From Poriferisodalis sp963663635 (GTDB lineage: Bacteria; Actinomycetota; Acidimicrobiia; Acidimicrobiales; Poriferisodalaceae): DNA of 64,000 nt. The position numbers were made by a program, and so were the translations under genes. Shown one piece after another: positions 34,527-44,416 of this stretch. The stretch spans positions 248,001 through 312,000 of the forward strand of contig CAXXMY010000011.1 of NCBI GenBank assembly GCA_963663635.2, read 5' to 3'. The first letter of the stretch is position 1. Every line of letters begins with the position of its first letter. The notes beneath the pieces are model-generated. The model was not told where the DNA came from and searched no databases. It saw only the letters and a program-made list of their open reading frames with translations.

Positions 34527-35342
34527 TCAGAACAACCCGTCGAGGCAGGCGGCCAGCTTCGAGTCGGGCATCGTCGGTCGAGCGACGATGCCCGACATGA
34601 AGGTCACCGAGACGAAGTCGTGCATGACGGCGCCGGTGTCGACGTCGACGGACGTCTCGACCGCGTCGCCCCAGTGCATGTCGACCCGGAACGCCTCGGC
34701 GTTGTCGGGGTGCGGCTCGAGACTCACTGAGGTGATCGAACGCATTGGCAGGGTGCCCACTTCGGTGAAGCGCCAGCCCTTCATGTCTGCAACCTCAAGG
34801 TTTGGCACGTTCAGGTTCACTGCCCACGCAGTGTCATGGCTGTCGGCCAGCAGGCCGCTGAGCACGACGCTGGCAACTTCGGCCGCCGAGTGCCATTTCT
34901 GATCGGCGATGGCGTCTTCCCAGCCTTGGCCCTCCACCCCGAATCCCTCGACGCTCTGGCTGACGGCCAGGCCCGGAATGTTGCCGTTGCGGCCGGTCAG
35001 CACTGCACCGACGGTGCCGGAGTGGTACACCGAACGACCCACATTCGCCCCCGGATTGATGCCCGATACCACCAGGTCAACGGGCCCGAAGGCGCCGAGC
35101 CGGGCGAACATCACGCACAGCGCCGGCGCTCCCGACACCGCCCAGGCGTCTTCGATGCCTTCGAACCGCACCTTGTGAACTTGCGGATCCATCAGGTGCA
35201 GGGGTCCGATCGCCGCGCCCGCGCCCGAGTACTCCGAATCGGGTGCGACCACCACGACCTCGCCGTGGGCCGTCATGGCGCTCGCAAGCACGTGCAGGCC
35301 CTCGGATTCGACGCCGTCATCGTTGGTCACCAGGATCCGCAC
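34527..35342 (-). CDS. surE: 5'/3'-nucleotidase SurE
   Basis: 271 residues. MRILVTNDDGVESEGLHVLA gives the acidic metal motif (NDDG, residues 7-10). PDSEYSGAGAAIG, VSGAPALCVMFA, SGINPGANVGRSVYHSGTVGA and VNLNVPN are the standard SurE blocks (serine and asparagine metal ligands). It dephosphorylates nucleoside 5'/3'-monophosphates and possibly short polyphosphate. Slightly variant motifs at LTGRNGNIPGLAVSQ do not remove known ligands. Confidence 0.95.
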   Translation of the reverse strand: MRILVTNDDGVESEGLHVLASAMTAHGEVVVVAPDSEYSGAGAAIGPLHLMDPQVHKVRFEGIEDAWAVSGAPALCVMFARLGAFGPVDLVVSGINPGANVGRSVYHSGTVGAVLTGRNGNIPGLAVSQSVEGFGVEGQGWEDAIADQKWHSAAEVASVVLSGLLADSHDTAWAVNLNVPNLEVADMKGWRFTEVGTLPMRSITSVSLEPHPDNAEAFRVDMHWGDAVETSVDVDTGAVMHDFVSVTFMSGIVARPTMPDSKLAACLDGLF

Positions 35343-35515
35343 CGAGCCGAAGGTAGCGCCCGAAGGTGACCTGTGGACGTATGGCCCACAAACGGTCGAT
35401 GCCGCATTACTGACACCCAGTTGACCGGCGGTACGTCACTGTGTCGGGCCGGTGGCTGTGGGCCGAGATCCCGGGCCGAAGTCTCCGGCAGTGTGCCGTG
35501 GCAAGCTGTTTCGCT

Positions 35516-36343
35516 GTGAAGGGGCTGGCCGATACTGGGATACCCGACGCGTTGCTCCCCACAGGGCACGCGTTGCGTGTCCTGCACACGTCCGATGTTC
35601 ACATCGGTCATGTCCGGGGACCCCACGGGACGCACCGCGATGTCTGTCAGTGCCCGATACACGCCCTGGCCGAAACTGCTGCGGCCCACCAAGCCGATGT
35701 GCTGCTGATCGCCGGCGACCTGTTCGACCACGCCCGGCTGAAACGGTCCGACGTTGCGCACACGATGGAATTGCTCGGTGGTGTCGCTGCGTCTGTTGTG
35801 ATTATCCCCGGCAACCACGACGTTCACGACGAGCGGACGTTGTGGGGAACCCACGCCGACCACGAACATCGCCTCGAGGTCACCGGCGCTGGCGTGATCT
35901 TCCTCGACGATCCCGAAGGTGCCACGCTGCACTTCGGCGAGCACGACCTGACGCTGTGGGGCCGCGCAATGGACTCACATGACTCCGACTACCGCCCCCT
36001 CGCCGGTGTGCCGCCCCGTCCCGATCAGGGCTGGTTCATTGCCGCGGGACACGGACACTTCCAGCGCACTGCCGACGATGCGCACCGGTCATCGCCGATC
36101 GCCGCCGAAGAGATCGAAGCCACCGGCGCCGACTACGTGGCACTCGGCCACTGGCACGTGCCCACTGACGTCTCGGTCGGCGAGGTCATCGCGTGGTACC
36201 CGGGTGCCCCGATGGGCATGCCGTCAAACGGCACGGCGTGCCTGGTTACCTTCTCCCAGCACGCCGACGACAGCACCGGAACTGTCTCGGTTGATCATGT
36301 GGCCGTCACGCCGCCCACAGATGGCTGCGCCGAGCGGCACTGA
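35516..36343 (+). CDS. Metallophosphoesterase (SbcD-like)
   Basis: 275 residues from GTG 35516; an in-frame GTG at 35441 would add 25 residues of doubtful character. Calcineurin-like metal motifs in order: TSDVHIGH, AGDLFDHAR, PGNHDVH, ... AAGHGHF and LGHWHVP. The HALRVLHTSDVHIGH opening is like DNA-repair exonuclease SbcD/Mre11, but no SbcC partner lies next to it and the C-terminal capping domain is short. Probably a general phosphoesterase or nuclease. Confidence 0.88.
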   Translation: MKGLADTGIPDALLPTGHALRVLHTSDVHIGHVRGPHGTHRDVCQCPIHALAETAAAHQADVLLIAGDLFDHARLKRSDVAHTMELLGGVAASVVIIPGNHDVHDERTLWGTHADHEHRLEVTGAGVIFLDDPEGATLHFGEHDLTLWGRAMDSHDSDYRPLAGVPPRPDQGWFIAAGHGHFQRTADDAHRSSPIAAEEIEATGADYVALGHWHVPTDVSVGEVIAWYPGAPMGMPSNGTACLVTFSQHADDSTGTVSVDHVAVTPPTDGCAERH

Positions 36344-36405
36344 GACGACCGCTCGAACGCTGACTGCGATCCCAGGCGACTGCTCTCGGCGACTGTCCCA
36401 GGCGG

Positions 36406-38424
36406 CTACCCATCAGCCGCAATGCGCTCGATACGTCGTTGCAGTGATTCGCATTCGGTCATGTGGCGCATGGCCTCGGACTTCACTACGCCGTAATCCT
36501 CGGCGACGCTGCGCGCGAGTTCCGGGTCGTCGTAGGTAGCCGGATCACCGAGCAGCGCTTGCAGCTCGGCAACCCGGTGTTCGGCTGCTTCCCACGCTCG
36601 TTCGGCTACAGCAAGCGCCCTTCGCAGATCAGCGGTCGCATCGTGTGCAGCCTGGCGCCGACTGGCCCCCTCGCGGCGGCGCTGGGCCGCGACTGAACGC
36701 GACGTCGATCCTTCCTCGGCGTTACCGGATTCGCCGGTGACGCGAGTGCCGGTGGTCCCACCTGCCGTCCGTCTCGTGCTCAGCCCCGGCGGCCGCAGCA
36801 GGTCCTCGTCGACGCCCGGGTGCAGGGTTGCGGTGCCGTCGCGTACCACGATCAGCGAGTCAGCCACGCTGCGGATGAGGTGTCGGTCGTGGGTCACCAG
36901 CAGCACTGTTCCCGGATAGACCGACAGCGCATCTTCCAGCAGGTCGCAGCTCGGCAAGTCGAGGTGGTTCGTCGGCTCATCGAGCACGAGCAGGTTGACG
37001 GGATTGGCCATAGTGATCCCGAGTGCCAGCCGCGTGCGCTCACCGCCGGACAGGTCGGCTACCTTGCGGTCCGCGGCGTCGCCCGGGAAGCCGAACCCGC
37101 CGAGCATCGATCGCACATTCCGCCCCGGCTGGTCGCCGACCGAAGCGGTGAACTCCTCCACCACCGAGCGTCGTGGATTCATGACCTCGGTGAGGTGCTG
37201 CGCAAACGTGGCTATGACCACGTTGCGACCCCGGTGCAGCTCGCCGCCGAGGACCCCCAATTCGCCCTGCAGCACTCGCAGCAGCGTCGTCTTGCCAGCA
37301 CCGTTCGGCCCGACGACACCCACCTTGGTGCCGCGCTCGATGACCAGGTCCACTCTTTCGAGCACCGGTGCGTCGCCGTCGGCATAGCCCACCGCAGCGT
37401 CGATCAGCTCCACCACCACCCGTGACGAGCGTCGCGGCGTGCCGAAGCCGAACCGTGCCGCCAGTTCCTTGGGGCTCGGGACCTCGACCGGTGCCATCTT
37501 GTCCAGCGTCTTGATCCGGCTCTGCACCTGGCGGGCTTTGGTGGCCTTGTAGCGGAAACGTTCGATGAACCGCTCGGTGTGTGCTCTGCGGCGCGACTGC
37601 GCTGCTGAGGCCGCTTCCGCGGCGGCAAGGCGCTCCTCGCGAGCTGCGACGAACTCGGCGAAGCCGCCGACGTGCTCGTACGTGCTGACGCCGTCCATCT
37701 CGATGACACGGTTGGCAACCGCGTCAATGAAGTCACGGTCGTGGCTGACGAACAGCAGCCCGCCGTCCCACGAAGCGAGCTGGTCTTCCAGCCAGGCCAC
37801 CGAGTCGACATCGAGGTGGTTGGTGGGCTCGTCTGCCAGCAGCACGTCGGGTTTCGACAACAGCAGCTGGGCGAGCGCGACCCGCATCCTCCAGCCGCCC
37901 GACAGCTGCGCGACGGGTCGATGCGCATCATCGGGGGCGAAGCCCAGCCCCGCGAGCACACGGTGGGCTTCCGCTTCGAAGCCATATCCGCCGAGCTGTC
38001 GGAAGCGAGCCTCGAGCTCGCCATAACGGGCAAGCACCCCATCGTGGTCGGCAGCGTCGCTGTCAGCCAGCCGTGCCTCCAGCGAGCGCAGCTCGGCTGT
38101 CATCGCGGTGATGGCGCCCGCCCCGGCCAGCGTCGCCTCCAGCACTGTGCCGTCGGTGATCTCGTCGAGCTCTTGGGGCAGGTAGCCAAGCGTCAGCCCG
38201 CTCTGCCGGTGCACCTCGCCTTCATCGGGCTCGTTGATGCCCGCCAGGATCTCCAGCAACGTCGTCTTGCCGATGCCGTTGCCGCCGACCAGCGCCACTC
38301 GGCGTCCGGCTGCGAGCTGAACGCTGACATCGGCGAACAGGCGCCGCGGCGGGTACGACTTGGCAAGCGACGATCCCCACAGCACGATCGAAGAGTGTGC
38401 CGTCTCGCCAGCCTGCCGGCGCAT
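36406..38424 (-). CDS. ABC-F family ATP-binding protein
   Basis: 672 residues from ATG 38424 (an ATG eight codons earlier is possible). Two ABC domains without membrane helices: Walker A GGNGIGKTT and GPNGAGKTT, signatures LSGGW and LSGGE, Walker B LLADEPTNHLD and LVLDEPTNHLD. An arginine-rich linker between them (RFRYKATKARQVQSRIKTLDK) is typical of the P-site tRNA interaction motif. A C-terminal coiled-coil (RRREGASRRQAAHDATADLRRALAVAERAWE, written here for orientation in two parts: QRRREGASRRQ and AVAERAWEAAEHR) resembles the Uup C-terminal domain. Role: ribosome-associated translation factor or antibiotic protection. Divergent from the alpha/beta hydrolase. Confidence 0.93.
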   Translation of the reverse strand: MRRQAGETAHSSIVLWGSSLAKSYPPRRLFADVSVQLAAGRRVALVGGNGIGKTTLLEILAGINEPDEGEVHRQSGLTLGYLPQELDEITDGTVLEATLAGAGAITAMTAELRSLEARLADSDAADHDGVLARYGELEARFRQLGGYGFEAEAHRVLAGLGFAPDDAHRPVAQLSGGWRMRVALAQLLLSKPDVLLADEPTNHLDVDSVAWLEDQLASWDGGLLFVSHDRDFIDAVANRVIEMDGVSTYEHVGGFAEFVAAREERLAAAEAASAAQSRRRAHTERFIERFRYKATKARQVQSRIKTLDKMAPVEVPSPKELAARFGFGTPRRSSRVVVELIDAAVGYADGDAPVLERVDLVIERGTKVGVVGPNGAGKTTLLRVLQGELGVLGGELHRGRNVVIATFAQHLTEVMNPRRSVVEEFTASVGDQPGRNVRSMLGGFGFPGDAADRKVADLSGGERTRLALGITMANPVNLLVLDEPTNHLDLPSCDLLEDALSVYPGTVLLVTHDRHLIRSVADSLIVVRDGTATLHPGVDEDLLRPPGLSTRRTAGGTTGTRVTGESGNAEEGSTSRSVAAQRRREGASRRQAAHDATADLRRALAVAERAWEAAEHRVAELQALLGDPATYDDPELARSVAEDYGVVKSEAMRHMTECESLQRRIERIAADG

Positions 38425-38482
38425 GAGGCTGTGCCAGCCTGCCGGCATGCCGGTCGCTGGGGCGTGGCACTACGGTGCGCTG

Positions 38483-39442
38483 ATGCCCGACGCCCCGTAC
38501 TACGACCCCGAAGTCCGCGCCGCCCTGGAGGCCGGGCCCGCGTTGGGCACGGTGAACTCCCGCACGCTGGCTTCTATTCGGAAGAACCGCCTGCTGCTCA
38601 ACGAGGCGGTGCCGTTGTCGGAAGCAGTGACCCGTGACGATGTCGTCGTGCCCGGCCCCGCTGGCTCGCCCGATGTGCGCCTGCGGGTCCATCGAAGGGT
38701 TGGGGCCGACGGACCATTGCCATGCCTGTTCTGGATCCACGGCGGCGGCTATGTCCTCGGCTCGCCCGAGCAGGACGATCTCCGGTTCGACCGGTGGTGC
38801 CAGCGGTTCGACATGGTGGGTGTCGCCGTGCAGTACCGCCTTGCGCCCGAGCATCCCTATCCCGCCGCCATCGAGGACTGCTACGCAGGGCTGTCATGGC
38901 TGAAGCGCAGCGGCGCCGAACTGGGAGCCGACCTCTCCAGCATCGGGATCGGTGGGCCGAGCGGCGGCGGCGGACTGGCCGCCGCCCTGGGCTTGGTGGC
39001 CCGCGACAGGGCCGAGTTCGAGATCGACTACCAGCTGCTGATCTATCCGATGATCGACGACACGCAAACCACGGCCTCGTCGCAGTGGGACGTCCCGGTG
39101 TGGGCCCCGGAGTCCAACGAGTTCGGATGGGCCTCTTACCTCGGAGATCTGTACGGCACCGACGACATTCCAGCGCACGCAGCGCCCTCGAGGGCAGTGG
39201 ACCTGCGCGGCCTGCCGTCCACGTTCATCATGGCGGGCACGCTCGACGGCTTCGTGGACGAGGACATCGACTATGCGACTCGCCTCAACCATGCCGGTGT
39301 GCCCGTGGAGTTGCACTTGTATCCAGGTGCGCCGCACGGCTTTGAAGGGTTTGCCCCCGACGCGGCAGTGTCGCGCCAAGCCAGGCGCGACATCAACATT
39401 TGGCTCGGAGCCCAGCTTGAGCCCTCCGCCAACCGCGGTTGA
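38483..39442 (+). CDS. Alpha/beta hydrolase of the hormone-sensitive lipase (type IV) family
   Basis: 319 residues from ATG 38483. Oxyanion hole motif HGGGYVLGS, then nucleophile elbow GPSGGGG (serine in the G-x-S-x-G position; the usual GDSAGG has Asp, here Pro-Ser-Gly). Catalytic Asp is in MAGTLDGFVDE and His in APHGFEG, both family-typical. Likely an esterase on acyl or aryl esters. The Pro replacing Asp before the nucleophile is a mild departure. Divergent from the ABC-F gene. Confidence 0.92.
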   Translation: MPDAPYYDPEVRAALEAGPALGTVNSRTLASIRKNRLLLNEAVPLSEAVTRDDVVVPGPAGSPDVRLRVHRRVGADGPLPCLFWIHGGGYVLGSPEQDDLRFDRWCQRFDMVGVAVQYRLAPEHPYPAAIEDCYAGLSWLKRSGAELGADLSSIGIGGPSGGGGLAAALGLVARDRAEFEIDYQLLIYPMIDDTQTTASSQWDVPVWAPESNEFGWASYLGDLYGTDDIPAHAAPSRAVDLRGLPSTFIMAGTLDGFVDEDIDYATRLNHAGVPVELHLYPGAPHGFEGFAPDAAVSRQARRDINIWLGAQLEPSANRG

Positions 39443-39508
39443 TGCCGGCGCGCGAGCGTCAGTCAGCTACGCCGATTTCGGCAGCGGTCGCACGGGTTCG
39501 GCCGTGTG

Positions 39509-40426
39509 TCAGTCGAAGTGCGGGGCGACGTCGGACATGAAGGCGCGCAGCGCGTCGAGGCGGCCCGCGACGCCGCCGCGCGCGACCGGGTCGAGCACCA
39601 GGTGTGTCACGCCAGTCTCGGCCACCCCGCCGACACTGTCGATCATCTTCTCGGTGCTGCCTGCTACTGACACGGCTGGCTTCATGACCTCAGCCGGGTC
39701 CAGGTAATAGCGAAGCGAGAGGGTGATCTCGCTGAGGTCGCGGCCGGCGGCATCGCACTGTTCGCCGACGGCGGCCCATCCGGACGCGACGTCGTCCAGT
39801 GTCTCGAATGCCGCATGGAAACCATGCCCGAATTGCGCCACTCGCCGGTAGGCGGCCGCCGAATTGCCGCCCACCCACACTGGCACTGGCCTTTGCACCG
39901 GCTTCGGCTCGAAGCCGACGGATGGGAACGAATAGAACTCTCCGTCGTAGCTGGGGTCGTCCTCGCTGAACAGCGTCCGGAACACTTCGAGCTGCTCATC
40001 GGACCGCTTCCCACGGCGATCCCATGGCATCCCCAGCACCTCGGCCTCCTCACGCATCCAGCCGACGCCGACGCCGAGGATCAGCCGCCCACCCGACAGC
40101 ACGTCGATCGTGACCAGCCGCTTTGCGGTTTCTACCGGTGGCCGGTACGGCAGGATCAGCACGCTGAACCCCAGGCGCAGATTCTGGGTCACCGCAGCAA
40201 CGAACTGCAGGGTCCCGATCGGGTCGAGCCACCCCGTCTTGGGCGGCGCGGGGAACGAGCCGTCGTCGCTGTACGGATACTGCGAGACGAGCTCGGCGGG
40301 CCAGCAGACGTGGTCTGAAGCCCAGCCCGAATTGAATCCGAGGTCGTCGACGGCGGTCGAGAATTCAATGAGCGCATCACGCGTGGCGATGTGGCCCAGG
40401 TGCGGCAGTGTGACTCCCCATTCCAT
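39509..40426 (-). CDS. LLM-class F420-dependent oxidoreductase
   Basis: 305 residues from ATG 40426 (GTG 40435 is three codons upstream). TIGR03619-like: WGVTLPHLGH at the N-terminus, GWASDHVCWP, RLGFSVLILPYRPPVETAKRL, SGGRLILGVGVGWMREE and PVPVWVGGNSAAAYRR. This subgroup in mycobacteria and relatives uses coenzyme F420; direct cofactor evidence is not available here. Convergent with the preceding esterase gene. Confidence 0.92.
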   Translation of the reverse strand: MEWGVTLPHLGHIATRDALIEFSTAVDDLGFNSGWASDHVCWPAELVSQYPYSDDGSFPAPPKTGWLDPIGTLQFVAAVTQNLRLGFSVLILPYRPPVETAKRLVTIDVLSGGRLILGVGVGWMREEAEVLGMPWDRRGKRSDEQLEVFRTLFSEDDPSYDGEFYSFPSVGFEPKPVQRPVPVWVGGNSAAAYRRVAQFGHGFHAAFETLDDVASGWAAVGEQCDAAGRDLSEITLSLRYYLDPAEVMKPAVSVAGSTEKMIDSVGGVAETGVTHLVLDPVARGGVAGRLDALRAFMSDVAPHFD

Positions 40427-40716
40427 GGATGTCACGCTAGGCGGGCCGCGACGTCAGTGCTGTGGGGCCGGCCTAGCCGTCGCTGCGAGAGACACGCGTG
40501 TCGATCCAGCACGTCGACCCAACTGTCGCCGTGAGCCGCAGCCCAAAGACGCGCCACGAAAATGTCACGGGATCGTCGTGACGCACGTAAGTTCGCTCGG
40601 CTCATTGCGATTACTGTCGCGGCACTGACGCGATGGGCTTCCTCTGGGGGACGAGGACGAATCGACACTTCCGGGGTCCTGTCGTGGCATGCAATCCACC
40701 GAGGAGGGATGGACTG

Positions 40717-42399
40717 ATGCAACTTTCCAAGAGCCGAATGCTTCGCTTACTGGCGTTGCTCTTCGCGTTTTCGCTTGTAGCGGCTGCGTGCGGCGGAGGT
40801 GACGACGACGACGTTGGTGCCGCCGTCGAGGCCGACGCCGAAGAGGAGATGGTCGAAGAGGACGACATGTCCGACGAAGAGGACATGTCCGACGAAGAGG
40901 AGATGGTCGAAGACGAGCCAGAGGAAGAGGCTGGCGGCCTCAGCCAGGACGTCGTCGAGCAGGCGTCGCAAGAAGACGACATGGCCGACGACGAGATGGA
41001 CGACGAGATGATGGAGTTCGATCGCTCCACCATCGACGGCATCTGGGAAGAGGCCGAGCACAATCGTGCGGTCATCATCGAGGAGCTGACCGCGAAGATC
41101 GAATCCGGCGAGTATGGCATCGGAGACGACAACATCCTGCGTGGCGCCGCGGGCTTCACCATTGACCTCAACGAGTGCCCAGGCGACTGGTCGAACACCG
41201 AGGGCATTAGCGATGACGAGATCCGCATCGGCCAAACGGGCCCGCAGTCGGGCACGCTGGCGCTGTACGGCAACGCTCGACTCGGCTGGCAGACGTATCT
41301 CGGGCACGTCAACTCTGAGGGCGGCGTCGCTGGTCGCAATGTCGTGATGAAGTCCTATGACGATGCCTATATCGCCGCGCAGACCATCGAGTTCGTGGAC
41401 GAGCTGATCGAGAACGACAACGTCTTCTCGATCCACACGCTGGGATCGCCGAACACGCTGGCCGTGTACGACACGCTGAACGCAGAGTGCATCCCACAGC
41501 CGTTCGTGTGGACCGGTCACCCGGCCTGGGGCGACCCTGAAATTCACCCGTGGACAACCGGCAGCATCCTGTCGTACTCGACTGAAGCGGTGCTGTGGGG
41601 CAACTGGATCAAGGAGAACCTTGCCGACGAGCTTCCGGTGGTCGTTGCAGGCCTGGTCATGGACAACGACTTCGGTCTTGCCTACGAGCTGGGCTTCGAG
41701 GAGTACGCCGAGAACAATCCGGATGTGGTCAGCGAGTTCGTCCCCGTGCGGCACGATCCTGCGGCACCGACCATCACCAACGAGGTCACGACGATTTCGG
41801 CGAACAACCCGGACGTGTTCATCTCGATGACGGCAGGCAATGCCTGCCTGCTGGCGATTCAGGAGGTCGCAGCCTCGGGTCTGAAGGAGGAGCTGTCCGC
41901 AGCGTTCACATCGTCGGTCTGCAAGGCGCCAGCGAGCTGGATTGCCCCTGCGGGCGATGACGGCCACGACTGGATGATCGTCGGCGGCGGTGTCAAGGAC
42001 ACCACCGACCCGGTGCTGATCGAGAACGATGCGTTCATCCAGTTCGTCCGTGCGAGCTTGGAGGCGAACGATTTCGATCCTGACATCGCGATGTTCGGCA
42101 ACGGCTACATGATCGGCTACCCGTACGTCGAGGCGCTGCGCATCGCCGCAGAGCTGCCGGGTGGCCTGACACGCACGAACTTCATGCTGGCGGTGCGGTC
42201 GATCAATATCCACCATCCGATATTCCTCGACGGCATCACGTTCGCCATGAACGGCAACGCCGACGCCTTCCCGATTGAGGGCACGGACTTCAGTCAGTAC
42301 GACTCGGGCTCCGCGTCTTGGGTCGTGTCGCTCGTCATCGACGTGAACGGCGCCTCAGGCAACTGTGCCTGGGACAAGGACAACGGCGGCTGCCGCTAG
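40717..42399 (+). CDS. ABC-transporter substrate-binding lipoprotein with acidic linker
   Basis: 560 residues from ATG 40717 (GAGGAGGG upstream). Lipoprotein signal: LLALLFAFSLVAAAC with the lipid-modified Cys at 25. Residues about 30-100 are extremely acidic (EEEMVEEDDMSDEEDMSDEE and similar), a probable disordered spacer between membrane anchor and binding domain. The periplasmic-binding-protein type I (branched-chain amino acid-like) domain follows: IRIGQTGPQSGTLALYG, GVAGRNVVMKSYDDAY, DELPVVVAGLVMDNDFGLAY, FGNGYMIGYPYVEALRIA. Ligand unknown. No permease or ATPase genes adjoin it. A strong hairpin terminator follows. Confidence 0.92.
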   Translation: MQLSKSRMLRLLALLFAFSLVAAACGGGDDDDVGAAVEADAEEEMVEEDDMSDEEDMSDEEEMVEDEPEEEAGGLSQDVVEQASQEDDMADDEMDDEMMEFDRSTIDGIWEEAEHNRAVIIEELTAKIESGEYGIGDDNILRGAAGFTIDLNECPGDWSNTEGISDDEIRIGQTGPQSGTLALYGNARLGWQTYLGHVNSEGGVAGRNVVMKSYDDAYIAAQTIEFVDELIENDNVFSIHTLGSPNTLAVYDTLNAECIPQPFVWTGHPAWGDPEIHPWTTGSILSYSTEAVLWGNWIKENLADELPVVVAGLVMDNDFGLAYELGFEEYAENNPDVVSEFVPVRHDPAAPTITNEVTTISANNPDVFISMTAGNACLLAIQEVAASGLKEELSAAFTSSVCKAPASWIAPAGDDGHDWMIVGGGVKDTTDPVLIENDAFIQFVRASLEANDFDPDIAMFGNGYMIGYPYVEALRIAAELPGGLTRTNFMLAVRSINIHHPIFLDGITFAMNGNADAFPIEGTDFSQYDSGSASWVVSLVIDVNGASGNCAWDKDNGGCR

Positions 42400-42454
42400 G
42401 CAGGCGCTGCGCATAGGCCGAGCGGTCCCTGCGAGGGACAGCACGGCAAGCATT

Positions 42455-42504
42455 CACTGGCTGCGGTGGGGCCGGCGCCAGACGGCGTCGGCCCCCCGCC
42501 AGTG
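42455..42504 (+). terminator. Intrinsic-type hairpin after the binding-protein gene
   Basis: Outer arms CACTGGC (42455-42461) and GCCAGTG (42498-42504) enclose an inner stem GGGGCCGGCGCC / GGCGTCGGCCCC with loop AGAC. It lies 56 bp after the stop codon. There is no long T-run, but the stem is among the strongest in the window. Confidence 0.65.
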
Positions 42505-42643
42505 AGTCGAGAGGCATCAGTCACCGAGAGGGCCGATGGGCGCGTGGCGCCTGTCGGCCCGCTTGCCGTGTAGGCAGCTCGTTTGGCATCTCCGAGCGGC
42601 GACGCGAGGTTGCCGGTTCCGAGCACGCCGATGGAGGCCGACG

Positions 42644-44245
42644 CTAGGGGTCGATGAGGACGCCGGGGTTCAGGATGCCGTTGGGGTCGAGGCGCTTCTT
42701 CGCGGCCCGGATGGCCTCGGCGAAGAGCTCGGGGCGCTGGCGGTCATAGCCGTTCGGACGGTGCATGCGGCCCACAGCGTGGTGGTGCGTGGATGAGCCG
42801 CCGGCCGAGACGAGCGCTTCATTGGCGGCGTTCTTGACGGCCCGCCACTGCTCGAGCTCGCCGCCCTGGGTGCCCATGCCGGACCACGTGTAGTACGGCG
42901 CCGGCCCGTCGGTGTAGACGTGCGTGAAGCGGCACGACAACGAGTGGTGCTCGCCGAATACCTCAGCCAGCACAGCACCCACCTTCTCACGCACAACGGC
43001 GTCGAATTCAGGCCACTGGTCCCAGGTGATCGCCGTCTCGAAGGTGTCGTTGATGAGACCCAGCGACGTCTCCACGCCCTTGCCGACGCCGATGAATGCA
43101 CTGCGCCAGGCCCCGACGGCACCACCGCGACCCGTGGGAGTTCCGGTGCCGTCGTCGATCTGGATCTCGTCGTCGGGGAGGTGCCCGCCGCAGCTCCGAG
43201 CGATCTCTGCGGCTTGTGCAATGTTGTGGCGCTGGGTCAGCTCGGCCGACTCGAACGACACGATGACCAGCGCATGCTGGCCGTCCATGCCAGCAGCCCG
43301 GCCGGCCTCCGCAGGGTCGAGAATTCGCAGGTTGGCGGGCCACAGCTTTGCCTGGACGAGGTTTCGCACGGCGTCGTAGCCGGCTTCCCATGACGGGAAG
43401 GTGATGCCCGCTGTGGCACGGAACGTCGGGCGCTTCTGGATACGCATCCACGCCTCGGTGATGATCCCGTAAATGCCTTCGGATCCGATCACCATCCTGT
43501 CGGGGCTGGGGCCTGCTCCTGAGCCCGGCAGGCGGCGCGATTCCCACCAGCCCGACGGCGTGATCATCCGCGTCGATTCAACGAATTCGTCGATGTGGGT
43601 GTGATTCGTGGCGTAATGGCCGCCTGAGCGAGTGGCAATCCAACCGCCGAGGGTCGAGAAACGGAACGACTGCGGGAAGTGCCGCAGCGTGTGCCCGCTG
43701 GGCCGCAGCTGGTCTTCGAGATGCGGGCCGAACACGCCGGCCTGGATACGAGCAGCGCGCGACACAGCGTCGATCTCGAGCACTTGGTCGAGCTGATCAA
43801 GCGAAATGATGACCGTCGGCCCGCGATCCTCCGGCGGCGCGAGGCCCCACACCACCGACGAACCGCCCCCGTAGGGCACGGCGATGTAGCCGTTGGTGTC
43901 GCACCAGTCCAGCGTGGCCTCCACCTCGGTCTCACTGCGAGGGTGCGCCACGACGTCGGGCGGATTGGGGAAGTCCAGGTTGAAGGCCCGCACACGCTCG
44001 GTGAAGTGGGCGCCGTAGGCGTAACGGGCACGGTCGTAGGTGGTTGTCGAGCACCAGTCGGCGACCGAGTCCGGAATCGGGATGCGCGGGGGGCGCAGAT
44101 CAGCGTCGTCCACTGACGGCACCGGTTTGGCTGTGATCTCCGTGCCGTACTCGGCGGACAGCTTCGCTGCCAATGCCGCCCGCTCTGCGTCGGTCGGTTC
44201 TTCGGACTCCAGGCACCACGCCCAGAACGACTTGCGGTCTGCCAT
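42644..44245 (-). CDS. FAD-linked oxidase, alkyldihydroxyacetonephosphate synthase-like
   Basis: 533 residues. FAD_binding_4/PCMH domain: VVAHPRSETEVEATLDWC, YGGGSSVVWGL (glycine-rich PP-loop), HFPQSFRFSTLGGWIATRSGGHYATNHTHI; C-terminal oxidase cap with AGGSSTHHHAVGRMHRP. That histidine cluster and the overall length match alkyl-DHAP synthase and related actinobacterial oxidases. Such enzymes swap an acyl for an alkyl group, or oxidise 2-hydroxy acids. Which one applies here is open. Nearby acyl-CoA genes favour lipid metabolism. Confidence 0.9.
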   Translation of the reverse strand: MADRKSFWAWCLESEEPTDAERAALAAKLSAEYGTEITAKPVPSVDDADLRPPRIPIPDSVADWCSTTTYDRARYAYGAHFTERVRAFNLDFPNPPDVVAHPRSETEVEATLDWCDTNGYIAVPYGGGSSVVWGLAPPEDRGPTVIISLDQLDQVLEIDAVSRAARIQAGVFGPHLEDQLRPSGHTLRHFPQSFRFSTLGGWIATRSGGHYATNHTHIDEFVESTRMITPSGWWESRRLPGSGAGPSPDRMVIGSEGIYGIITEAWMRIQKRPTFRATAGITFPSWEAGYDAVRNLVQAKLWPANLRILDPAEAGRAAGMDGQHALVIVSFESAELTQRHNIAQAAEIARSCGGHLPDDEIQIDDGTGTPTGRGGAVGAWRSAFIGVGKGVETSLGLINDTFETAITWDQWPEFDAVVREKVGAVLAEVFGEHHSLSCRFTHVYTDGPAPYYTWSGMGTQGGELEQWRAVKNAANEALVSAGGSSTHHHAVGRMHRPNGYDRQRPELFAEAIRAAKKRLDPNGILNPGVLIDP

Positions 44246-44416
44246 TTCTCATGCCTCCATGTACGTGCCCGTCAACCTAGAGGCCGAGCGAGCGCGTGTT
44301 GAGATTCGATGCCTGAGCGAACGCCTGTCGCGAGGCCGTGGCCCGAGCGGCCCATGAGCGCAGCGAACAAGAGCGGAAAATGGCGCACAGCGTCACAAGC
44401 CACCGCGCCAAAACGC

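Noticed and set aside
40747..42216. 489-codon minus-strand open frame opposite the binding lipoprotein
   Set aside because: Low-complexity shadow of the acidic coding sequence; the plus-strand frame has lipobox and binding-protein motifs.
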